This document shows, piece after piece, positions 32,685-41,092 of a stretch of DNA of 64,000 nucleotides (its first letter is position 1; each line of letters begins with the position of its first letter). Origin of the DNA: Flavobacterium sp. SM15 (lineage in GTDB: Bacteria; Bacteroidota; Bacteroidia; Flavobacteriales; Flavobacteriaceae); the NCBI RefSeq assembly GCF_022012335.1, contig NZ_JAKLTO010000003.1, positions 62,001 to 126,000 of the forward strand, written 5' to 3'. The notes under the pieces were generated by a model. It saw only the letters and a list, made by a program, of their open reading frames with translations. It ran no database searches and was not told the DNA's origin. Position numbers and translations under genes: made by a program.

Positions 32685-34514
32685 ATGATGAAACGTTTAC
32701 TTTTTTTACTACTTTTTTTCTTTGCCGCAACCCAGTTCTCCTCAGGACAAGTAATTCGAATGCCGAGAGATACCACTAAAGTGTACAGTTACATCGAAAG
32801 GTATTCCAAAAAAAGAAAGTTTACAAAATTTGTACACCGATTGATTTTTAAACCCACCCAAAAAACAACTTCAAAAAACAAAAAGCAAAACAAAGCAAAC
32901 ATCAGACTCTTTGAAAAGTTTGAAGGAAAAATAATTCGTAAAATCAATATCGTTACTTTAGACCCTTTCGGACAATCGGTTGATAACCCTGAAAGGCCTC
33001 CAAAGAAATGGATTGAAAAAGCCGGTAATGGAATTCATATAAAAACTCGAAAATGGACCATCCGAAACAACCTTTTATTTAAAGAAAATGAGCCGCTTGA
33101 TTCTCTTTTGGTCAAAGAATCGGAACGTTTGGTACAACAACAGCGTTACATCAGGAATGTAACCATCAAGCCGGTAGCCATTCCTAAAAGCAAGGATTCA
33201 GTTGATATTTCCATAATCGCATTAGATTCCTGGAGTTTAGTACCAACCGGATCTGTTTCAAGTTCCAACGGAAACTTGGAAATTACCGAACGTAATTTTA
33301 TGGGAGTTGGTCATCAGTTCGAAAACAATTTCAGAAAACGCTTTGAAGACGGCCAAAACGCCTACGGAATGCGCTACATCATCCCGAATTTTAAAAATAC
33401 GTTCATCAATACTACTTTTATTTACGATATTGATTTCGACCATAATTATGTTAAGAGCTTGTCTTCCGAACGAAACTTTTTTTCATCGTTTACAAGACTG
33501 GCCGGAGGTATTGGATTTCAACAGCGTTTTTATACCGATTCCTTAACCAACGCCTTAAACCAAAAAGCAAAATTCAATTTCAAATTTGAAACCTTAGATT
33601 TATGGGTAGGACATTCTTTTAGGATTTTTAAAGGAAAAACGGAAGACGATCGCATAACCAATTTGGTAACTACTTTGCGTTTTGCCAATCAGAAGTTTAT
33701 TGAAAGTCCTACTTTAGAATATGACCCGATTGATTTTTATTCAAAGGCAAAATTGTACTTAAACAGTATCGGAATCACTTCCCGAAAGTTTATACAGAAC
33801 AAATACATTTTCAACAATGGAATTCCCGAATATGTGCAAATAGGAAAAACCTATACGTTTACCTCTGGTTTTCAGGAAAAAAACTTCAGAAAAAGAGCTT
33901 ACTATGGCGGTCGTTATTCGTTCGGCGGATTTTATAGTTTTGGTTATTTAAGCAGTAGCTTTGAAGTTGGAAGTTTTATCAACAACGGAACATCCGAACA
34001 AACAACCTTTCGCTTTGAAACCTTGTATTTTTCAGATTTAATCGAAGTTGGAAACTGGAAGATTCGCCAATTTATACAACCGCAAATAGTACTTGGCAAT
34101 AATCGATTACGCGCTAAAAACGAGTTAATCAACATTAATGAAAACAACGGTATTCAAGGCTTTAACACGAATTTGACCGGAACCAAAAAACTACTGGCCA
34201 CTTTTCAGACGCAAACCTATGTTCCCGGAAGTCTTTGGGGATTTAGAATCAGCCCTTTTTTCAATACCACTTTGGGAATGATTGGAGACGATGAGCATAA
34301 GTTATTAAACAGCCGACTCTACTCTAAATTTGGTTTAGGTGTGTTAATCAGTAATGATTATATGGTTTTCAATAGTTTTCAGATTTCTTTTGCCTACTAC
34401 CCGACCATCCCCGGAACAGGCGATAATCAATTGAAATCCAACACCTTCAAAAACAACGAAATCGAATTACCCGACTTTCAGGTTGGAAAACCATACGTAG
34501 TTCCGTTTCAATAA
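32685..34514 (+). CDS. Outer-membrane protein with POTRA-like N-terminus and Omp85-like barrel
   Basis: 609 residues: signal peptide (LLFLLLFFFAATQFSSGQ), then a basic stretch, then a POTRA-like segment (KIIRKINIVTLDPFGQSV, ESERLVQQQRYIRNVTIKPV). A beta-barrel follows, including GNLEITERNFMGVGHQFEN, a pattern shared with BamA/TamA-type proteins. The last strand ends at YVVPFQ. It is smaller than BamA and has one or two POTRA units, so a role in outer-membrane biogenesis or secretion is likely but unspecific. An ATG one codon downstream is equally possible as the start. Confidence 0.72.
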   Translation: MMKRLLFLLLFFFAATQFSSGQVIRMPRDTTKVYSYIERYSKKRKFTKFVHRLIFKPTQKTTSKNKKQNKANIRLFEKFEGKIIRKINIVTLDPFGQSVDNPERPPKKWIEKAGNGIHIKTRKWTIRNNLLFKENEPLDSLLVKESERLVQQQRYIRNVTIKPVAIPKSKDSVDISIIALDSWSLVPTGSVSSSNGNLEITERNFMGVGHQFENNFRKRFEDGQNAYGMRYIIPNFKNTFINTTFIYDIDFDHNYVKSLSSERNFFSSFTRLAGGIGFQQRFYTDSLTNALNQKAKFNFKFETLDLWVGHSFRIFKGKTEDDRITNLVTTLRFANQKFIESPTLEYDPIDFYSKAKLYLNSIGITSRKFIQNKYIFNNGIPEYVQIGKTYTFTSGFQEKNFRKRAYYGGRYSFGGFYSFGYLSSSFEVGSFINNGTSEQTTFRFETLYFSDLIEVGNWKIRQFIQPQIVLGNNRLRAKNELININENNGIQGFNTNLTGTKKLLATFQTQTYVPGSLWGFRISPFFNTTLGMIGDDEHKLLNSRLYSKFGLGVLISNDYMVFNSFQISFAYYPTIPGTGDNQLKSNTFKNNEIELPDFQVGKPYVVPFQ

Positions 34515-34568
34515 GTAACAAAACACAAAACAATTCGTCTTATTTGTATCAACCAAAAAACAAACAAT

Positions 34569-35465
34569 TTGGAAACTATTCTTACAATTGATAATCTCAA
34601 CAAAAGATTTGGAAGCGTACATGCGGTAAAAAACGTTTCTTTCGAAATAAAAAAAGGCAATGTTTACGGGATTTTAGGCCCTAACGGAAGTGGAAAATCT
34701 ACAACTTTGGGTATTATTTTAAATGTGGTAAACCGAACTTCAGGCGATTATAAATGGTTCGACGGAAAAATGGACACCCACCACGCACTTAAAAAAGTAG
34801 GTGCTATTATTGAGCGTCCTAATTTTTACCCCTACATGAGCGCCGAAGAGAACCTTAAACTGGTTTGCAAAATCAAAGGAATCCACTACGATAAAGTTGC
34901 CGAAAAGCTGGAAGTAGTAGGCCTTTTGGAACGAAAAGACAGTAAATTCAGAACATTTTCCTTGGGAATGAAACAACGTTTAGCAATCGCTTCTGCTCTT
35001 TTAAACGATCCGGAAATCCTGATTTTAGACGAGCCTACTAACGGATTAGACCCACAAGGAATTCGTCAAATACGTGATATCATCAAACACATTGCCTCTT
35101 TAGGAACTACAATATTATTGGCTTCTCACTTGTTGGACGAAGTGGAAAAAGTATGTTCTCACGTGGTTGTTTTACGAAAAGGAGAAGTTTTGTACTCCGG
35201 TTCTGTAGACGGAATTATTGCTAACGAAGGTTTCTTTGAAGTACAGGCCGATAGCAATGAACAGTTAAAATCGCTGCTTGCTAATCATGCTGCTGTGGAA
35301 AAAATTGAAGACGAGGATGGAAAACTTTATGTTTACCTGAAAGCTCCATTGGAGGCGGCAGAACTGAACCGTTACCTGTTTCAGAATAACATCAGTTTGA
35401 ACCACCTGGTAAAGCGCAAACACAGCCTTGAAGAACAGTTTTTACAATTAACCAACCACAACTAA
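34569..35465 (+). CDS. ABC transporter ATP-binding protein (probable TTG start)
   Basis: 298-residue ABC-2-type ATPase. Walker A is GPNGSGKST (37-45), the Q-loop region follows, the signature is FSLGMKQRLA, Walker B is ILILDEPTNGLDP, and the switch His is in LLASHLLDE. A C-terminal extension of about 80 residues is usual for this subgroup. Translation appears to begin at TTG 34569, since no ATG lies before the conserved ILTIDNLNKRFG. It pairs with the permease 10 bp downstream. Confidence 0.92.
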   Translation: METILTIDNLNKRFGSVHAVKNVSFEIKKGNVYGILGPNGSGKSTTLGIILNVVNRTSGDYKWFDGKMDTHHALKKVGAIIERPNFYPYMSAEENLKLVCKIKGIHYDKVAEKLEVVGLLERKDSKFRTFSLGMKQRLAIASALLNDPEILILDEPTNGLDPQGIRQIRDIIKHIASLGTTILLASHLLDEVEKVCSHVVVLRKGEVLYSGSVDGIIANEGFFEVQADSNEQLKSLLANHAAVEKIEDEDGKLYVYLKAPLEAAELNRYLFQNNISLNHLVKRKHSLEEQFLQLTNHN

Positions 35466-35475
35466 TCCGCAGAAA

Positions 35476-36315
35476 ATGAAACGACTTTTAGATATAGAAT
35501 TACAAAAACTTTGGAAAAACAGATCGAGTAAAGTATTAATCATTACTTACTTCGTTTTACTTTCGTTCATTGCCTTAATTGCATCGATCAAATTTGAATT
35601 TGGAATGTTTAAATTACATATTGCTGAACAGGGTATTTTCAATTTTCCTTACATCTGGCATTTTAACACTTGGGTAGCTGCCATTTTAAAACTCTTTTTA
35701 GCGATTGTAATTGTTTCCATGATGGCCAACGAATACAGTTATGGCACTCTAAAACAAAACCTGATTGACGGAATGAGCAAAAAAGAATTCATTCAGTCGA
35801 AATTCTTAACAGTGATTTTATTCGCTTTAGGATCAACGGTTTTTGTTTTCATCATGTCTTTAATTCTCGGGTACAGTTTTTCCTCATACAATGAAATAGG
35901 GATTGTTTTTTCAGATTTGGAATACTTACTTGCCTATTTCGTAAAACTTACAGCCTTCTTTTCTTTTTGCTTGTTTTTAGGGATTTTGGTGAAACGTTCT
36001 GCTTTTGCCCTTGGCTTTTTACTGGTTTGGAATATTTTTGAAGGAATCGTGATCGGGCTCTTTAGATGGAAATTCAATTTTACGGAGAACATTCACGAAA
36101 AAATAGGGATGTTTCTGCCTTTAGAATCCATGAGCAATCTTATTAAAGAGCCAATTACACGACTTTCGGTTATTAAAAGTGCAGGAGAAGCTATTGGCGG
36201 AAAAGCCTTTGAAAAAGATTACAGTGTTCATTTCTATGAGATTTTGATTGTGCTGGTCTGGACTGTTATATTTGTGTTAATGTCGTATAAAATTCTGAAA
36301 AGACGAGATTTGTAG
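35476..36315 (+). CDS. ABC-2 type transporter permease
   Basis: 279-residue membrane protein with six predicted hydrophobic helices. It shows the N-terminal ELQKLWKNRSSKVLIITYF and the NEYSYGTLKQNLIDGMSKKEFIQSKF coupling segment of ABC-2 permeases in the gliding/antibiotic-export-like group. It forms an exporter with the ATPase just upstream. Cargo unknown. The adhesin gene starts 16 bp after its stop, behind a -7 element inside the permease 3' end. Confidence 0.88.
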   Translation: MKRLLDIELQKLWKNRSSKVLIITYFVLLSFIALIASIKFEFGMFKLHIAEQGIFNFPYIWHFNTWVAAILKLFLAIVIVSMMANEYSYGTLKQNLIDGMSKKEFIQSKFLTVILFALGSTVFVFIMSLILGYSFSSYNEIGIVFSDLEYLLAYFVKLTAFFSFCLFLGILVKRSAFALGFLLVWNIFEGIVIGLFRWKFNFTENIHEKIGMFLPLESMSNLIKEPITRLSVIKSAGEAIGGKAFEKDYSVHFYEILIVLVWTVIFVLMSYKILKRRDL

Positions 36316-36323
36316 TATCTTTG
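36316..36323 (+). promoter_or_regulatory. -7 element (TATCTTTG) for the first adhesin gene
   Basis: Exact match, ending 8 nt before ATG 36332, so the mRNA would be leaderless or nearly so. It overlaps the permease stop region. Confidence 0.5.
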
Positions 36324-36331
36324 CCGATGCT

Positions 36332-38635
36332 ATGCGTGAATACAAAAAAGGTTTCGGGCTCTTAGTTTTAGTGTTACTATCCACAATAACACGGGCTCAG
36401 GTTATACAAATAGATCAAAATTATACGGCTCAGCAACTTGTTGAAAATGTACTTATTAACAGTGGTTGTGCACAAGCATCGAGTTTTTCGGTTTCGGGAG
36501 GAAATTTTAGCGATGGCTCTAAAAGCTATGCCTATTTTTCAAATACTTCCCCAAGTTTTCCTTTTGCGGAAGGAATCATTCTATCCACTGGAAAAGCTTT
36601 ATCCGCTCAAGGACCTAACTCTTACATTTCAGATGACGGCGGAGGTATGGGCTGGGGTGGCGATTCCGATTTGAATCAGGCTTTAGGAGTTTCCAACACC
36701 ACTAACCGAACCATTTTAGAGTTTGATTTCGTTCCGCTTTCGGATAAAATCAGTTTTGATTATATTTTTGCTTCTGAAGAGTATCACGATAATGCACAAT
36801 GTACCTATTCTGATGGATTTGCCTTTTTACTGAAAAAAGTAGGAACCTCTTCGTATCAGAATCTGGCAGTAATTCCCGGCACAAACATTCCGGTTAAGGT
36901 TACCTCAGTGCACCCGCAGGTTCCGGGAGGCTGTGCGGCTCAAAATGAAGCCTATTTCGGGAGCTATAATTCCAGTAACCATCCTACCAACTTTAATGGC
37001 CAAACCGTTGTATTGACAGCACAATCCACTGTAGAACCGGGTGAAACTTATCATATTAAATTGGTGATTGCCGATGAAGGGAATTTCAGATATGATTCTG
37101 CCATTTTTTTAAAAGCAGGTAGTTTTAATATTGGCCCTGATTTGGGGGCAGACCGAACATTGAGCGGTGGAAATCCTCTTTGTCCTTCGGAAAATTTAGT
37201 TCTAAACGGAACCCTCACCGGAGCTACTTCTTATAAATGGTATCGAAATAATGTTGCAATAAGTGGAGCAACCAATCCTACGTATTCAGTCTCTCAATCC
37301 GGAACCTATAAAGTTGAAGTAACCATCAACGGAACTTGTACTACAACAGGGGAAATTACCCTTGAATATGCTCCTCTAACGGCAAATAATACCCAGCTGA
37401 CTCAATGTGATGACAATTCCGATGGAATCACCACTTATAATTTGACTAACGCTCAACAGGCAATTACCGGAGGAACACCCGGTGTTACCATTCAAGGATA
37501 CTACCATACTTTGCTAGATGCTCAAAATCAGATCAATTCAATTGGCAATTTTCAGAATTACCAAAATACTACCCCAAATGAATCAATCATTGTTAAGGTA
37601 AAAAATCAGTACAATTGTTTAGCTTATGCAACTGTTACCTTACAGATTCCAAACCATAGCATTGCTCCAGTACGATTTGAAAAATGTGATTCAGATACCG
37701 TTCAAAACGGAAGTACCGAATTCACCACGGCAAATTTCACATCAATTACAAATCAACTTTTAACAGGGCAGCCCGTAGGATTAAGTGTAGTGTTTTTTAC
37801 TTCTGCTCAAAATGCAGTTTTACAAAATAATCCGATTTCAGTTCCGTTTACCAATACGGTTCCAGACCAGCAAGTTATTTATGCCCGAATAAGTAACGTA
37901 GGAGAATGTTACAGTATTGTTGCTGTTACCCTTATTGTTCATTCTTTCAACCCGGTTAACTTTCACGATGAAATTGTTCCGATATGTGATGGCAATCCTG
38001 TAGTACTTGATGCAGGAAGTGGTTTTACATCCTACTTGTGGAATACTACCCCAACTCAAAATTCACAGACAATTACAGTTAGCACTTCCGGGACTTATAC
38101 TGTGACTGTTACCAATTCACTTGGCTGCCAGGCAACTAAAAAATTCACCATTGAAACTTCCCTACCGCCAACAATTACAAGTATTGAAACTCAAAGTTTT
38201 ATGGGACAGAATAATTCAATAACGGTTCATGTTTTTCCTTTAGGGAATTATCAGTATTCTTTAGACAACATTATTTTTCAAAACAGTAATGTCTTTACCC
38301 CTCTGAACCCGGGAGAATACAACGTTTATGTTAAGAATTTGTGCGGCGATGACAATCAAACAGTTTACATTCTGGATTATCCACATTTTTTTACTCCAAA
38401 CAACGACAGTTATAACGACACTTGGTTCATCAAAAATCTAGAATCAGAATACCCTAATTCACAAGTTCGCATTTTTGATCGTTATGGAAAATTGCTCAAA
38501 CAAATGACTGCAACCGATACCTATGGATGGAATGGTCTATACCTGAACAATCAATTACCGGCAGACGACTATTGGTTTGTGTTGACCCTTGAAAACGGAC
38601 AAATAATTAAAGGCCATTTTGCTTTGTTGCGATAA
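36332..38635 (+). CDS. Choice-of-anchor L adhesin with T9SS type B sorting domain (paralogue A)
   Basis: 767 residues. A signal peptide (LLVLVLLSTITRAQ) is followed by a choice-of-anchor L domain from about 25 to 270 (YTAQQLVENVLINSG, FSVSGGNFSDGSKSYAYFSN, FPFAEGIILSTGKA). An Ig-like segment follows, then two units starting QCDDNSDGITTYNL and KCDSDTVQNGSTEF, then a SPRR-like stretch and the type B C-terminal domain (HFFTPNNDSYNDTWFI ... RIFDRYGKLLKQM). It is exported by T9SS to the cell surface. It closely matches paralogue B at 41093. Confidence 0.88.
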   Translation: MREYKKGFGLLVLVLLSTITRAQVIQIDQNYTAQQLVENVLINSGCAQASSFSVSGGNFSDGSKSYAYFSNTSPSFPFAEGIILSTGKALSAQGPNSYISDDGGGMGWGGDSDLNQALGVSNTTNRTILEFDFVPLSDKISFDYIFASEEYHDNAQCTYSDGFAFLLKKVGTSSYQNLAVIPGTNIPVKVTSVHPQVPGGCAAQNEAYFGSYNSSNHPTNFNGQTVVLTAQSTVEPGETYHIKLVIADEGNFRYDSAIFLKAGSFNIGPDLGADRTLSGGNPLCPSENLVLNGTLTGATSYKWYRNNVAISGATNPTYSVSQSGTYKVEVTINGTCTTTGEITLEYAPLTANNTQLTQCDDNSDGITTYNLTNAQQAITGGTPGVTIQGYYHTLLDAQNQINSIGNFQNYQNTTPNESIIVKVKNQYNCLAYATVTLQIPNHSIAPVRFEKCDSDTVQNGSTEFTTANFTSITNQLLTGQPVGLSVVFFTSAQNAVLQNNPISVPFTNTVPDQQVIYARISNVGECYSIVAVTLIVHSFNPVNFHDEIVPICDGNPVVLDAGSGFTSYLWNTTPTQNSQTITVSTSGTYTVTVTNSLGCQATKKFTIETSLPPTITSIETQSFMGQNNSITVHVFPLGNYQYSLDNIIFQNSNVFTPLNPGEYNVYVKNLCGDDNQTVYILDYPHFFTPNNDSYNDTWFIKNLESEYPNSQVRIFDRYGKLLKQMTATDTYGWNGLYLNNQLPADDYWFVLTLENGQIIKGHFALLR

Positions 38636-38653
38636 TTCTTTCAACTACATTTG
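38624..38653 (+). promoter_or_regulatory. Promoter TTG-N19-TACATTTG for the second adhesin gene
   Basis: TTG at 38624-38626, inside the end of the previous gene, and TACATTTG at 38646-38653, 28 nt before ATG 38682. The adhesin genes therefore have separate promoters rather than a single operon. Confidence 0.55.
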
Positions 38654-38681
38654 TTACTCGCTACAAAAAAAGTTCGATATC

Positions 38682-41072
38682 ATGTTTTTCGTAAAACCAC
38701 CACAATTTTACCTTATACTGTTATTTTTTTTTCAATTAGGATTCGCTCAAAAGGATTGTTCCGATGCAATTATTGTTTGTGGTAACAGCAATTTTGATAA
38801 CCTATCAGCTACTGGAGCTGGAGTTCAGGAACTAACCGGTACAAATGATTGCAATAGTGAAGAAAACAACAGTCTTTGGCTGAAAGTAACCATAGCTGGC
38901 GGAGGAACTTTAGGCTTTACCTTAACTCCGGAGAACAGTAATATCAATGAAGATTATGATTTTTTTATCTATGGCCCCAATCCAACTTGTGGAAATATAG
39001 GACATGCCATTCGATGCTCTACAACTAATCCGCAGGCAGCAAGTCAGGGAAATAATTTAACTGGTTTAAGCCAGAATGAATTCGACACAAGTGAAGGACC
39101 AGGAGCAGATGGAAATAGTTTTGTTGCATGGTTGGATGTAGAAGCCGGTGAAAGTTATTTCATTGTAATTGACCGCCCTATAGGAAACAGTAACTTTTCT
39201 TTACAATGGACTGGAACAGCAACTTTTAGCATCCCTCCCACTGTAAACAATCCTGTTGGTGGCTCAACTTTTTCACTAAGTAAATGTGATTCCGATAACC
39301 TTCAAGATGATTCCACAGTTTTTAATTTATCTGGTTTAAGTGCAACTGCAATAGGTTTGCAATCGGATATTACCACAACATTCCATACTACAATAGACGG
39401 AGCCATTACCAATTCCGGTCAAATTCTTGATCCTAGTAATTTTACAAATACAAGCAATCCGCAAACTGTTTATATTCGTCTTACTAATGATTTAACGGGC
39501 TGTTTCGCCACTTCCGAAGTTATTCTTGATGTCACGCCTTTCAACACAAATACCCCAAATGATCTCGAAGAATGTGATTTGGATAATGACGGCTTTGTGA
39601 CTTTTAATTTAACTCAGAATACAGCTTTGCTTAATGGAGGTGATCCAAATATTACAGTAAGCTATTATCCTAATACTAACAGTACAGTAGTTTTACCAAA
39701 CAGTTATACCAATACAACTGCTTTTACTACCACTACGGTTTGGGCTAAAATTGCAGATAATTCGGGATGTTTTGTATACAAACCTTTTGACTTGATAGTA
39801 AACCGCTTACCGGCTAAAATTCCATCTCAATTGACCCAGTGTGATTTTCAGCTTAGTCCGGATGGTTTAACAACTTTTAATTTAGCACAAGCCAACGATT
39901 TGTTAACAGCAAGCAATCCGGATTATTCTACTAAATTCTACTTAACAGCTTCTGATGCTCAAACCGATACCGGTGCATTGTCTAACAGTTTTGCAAATAC
40001 TCAAAATCCACAAACACTATATGCTAGGGTAATTGATAATACTACTCAATGTTTTAGCATCACAACTTTGACTTTAAATGTTAGTGTAAACCCGACCGTT
40101 ACCGTTACTTTGGAAAAATGTGATGATGCAACTGAAGATGGTTTAACTCAGTTTGTGTTGTCGGATGCCGGATTTGAAATTTCAGGAAATACTGTGGTTT
40201 ACTATCCATCAGCCAACGATGCTTTACTAGAAACCAATCCTTTACCAGGAAATTACACCAATACCACACCAGCATTTCAAAGAATTTATGCACGAATTGA
40301 AAATGCAAACAACTGCATTGGAATAAACATTATTGATCTAAAAATTAATCCGTTACCAAATATCATCAAAAATGACAATGCAGTTTTCTGCTTAAACAAA
40401 CCAAATGAACCGGTTACTCTTGACGCAGGAATTGGTACTCAAAATCCAAATCAGTTCACCTATTTATGGACTCCAAACGGAGAAACCACACCAACAATTG
40501 ATGCGTATGCAGCTGGAACCTATACCGTTAAAGTTTCAAACAGTCAGAATTGCTCAAAAACCAGAACTATTATCGTAAAAGAGTCCGACTTAGCAGTAAT
40601 TGAAGCTATTGATGTTGTTTTATTTACCGATAATAATGCGATTACTATTTTTGTTCAAGGCGATGAAAGTGATTATTTGTACAGCATCGAAGATCTTAAC
40701 GGATTTTTTCAGGAAAGTAACCACTTTGAACATCTTTTCCCGGGAATCCAATATGCTTATGTAAAAGATAAAGATGGCTGCGGAACAACCCGAAAAGAAT
40801 TTACTGTTTTGGGAGCACCTGCTTTCTTTACACCTAATGGAGATGGCTACAATGACACTTGGAAAATTACAGGTATGGACAACGGTTATTTTTCCAACAG
40901 TATTATTTATATTTACAATCGTTTTGGAAAATTAATAAAACAAATGACCGGAAGCAGTGATGGATGGGATGGCACCTTTGGAGGAGAATTACTGCCTGCC
41001 ACAGATTATTGGTATGTAATCCAATTAGAAGACGGAAGAAGCTCAAAAGGGCATTTTTCATTAAAACGATAA
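38682..41072 (+). CDS. Large surface protein with T9SS type B sorting domain
   Basis: 796 residues: signal peptide (FYLILLFFFQLGFAQ), then a CUB-like or PPC-like N-terminal domain (CSDAIIVCGNSNFDNLSATG ... NSLWLKVTIAGGGTLGFTLTP). Four repeats of 80-90 residues follow, beginning KCDSDN, ECDLDNDGFVTFNL, QCDFQLSPDGLTTFNL and KCDDATEDGLTQF. After a short Ig-like part comes the type B tail (AFFTPNGDGYNDTWKI ... YIYNRFGKLIKQM). ATG 38682 was chosen by the -7 element and signal peptide. It lies between two choice-of-anchor L paralogues. Probably adhesion or matrix protein; ligand unknown. Confidence 0.87.
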   Translation: MFFVKPPQFYLILLFFFQLGFAQKDCSDAIIVCGNSNFDNLSATGAGVQELTGTNDCNSEENNSLWLKVTIAGGGTLGFTLTPENSNINEDYDFFIYGPNPTCGNIGHAIRCSTTNPQAASQGNNLTGLSQNEFDTSEGPGADGNSFVAWLDVEAGESYFIVIDRPIGNSNFSLQWTGTATFSIPPTVNNPVGGSTFSLSKCDSDNLQDDSTVFNLSGLSATAIGLQSDITTTFHTTIDGAITNSGQILDPSNFTNTSNPQTVYIRLTNDLTGCFATSEVILDVTPFNTNTPNDLEECDLDNDGFVTFNLTQNTALLNGGDPNITVSYYPNTNSTVVLPNSYTNTTAFTTTTVWAKIADNSGCFVYKPFDLIVNRLPAKIPSQLTQCDFQLSPDGLTTFNLAQANDLLTASNPDYSTKFYLTASDAQTDTGALSNSFANTQNPQTLYARVIDNTTQCFSITTLTLNVSVNPTVTVTLEKCDDATEDGLTQFVLSDAGFEISGNTVVYYPSANDALLETNPLPGNYTNTTPAFQRIYARIENANNCIGINIIDLKINPLPNIIKNDNAVFCLNKPNEPVTLDAGIGTQNPNQFTYLWTPNGETTPTIDAYAAGTYTVKVSNSQNCSKTRTIIVKESDLAVIEAIDVVLFTDNNAITIFVQGDESDYLYSIEDLNGFFQESNHFEHLFPGIQYAYVKDKDGCGTTRKEFTVLGAPAFFTPNGDGYNDTWKITGMDNGYFSNSIIYIYNRFGKLIKQMTGSSDGWDGTFGGELLPATDYWYVIQLEDGRSSKGHFSLKR

Positions 41073-41092
41073 TAGTAAAAATTTATAATGCC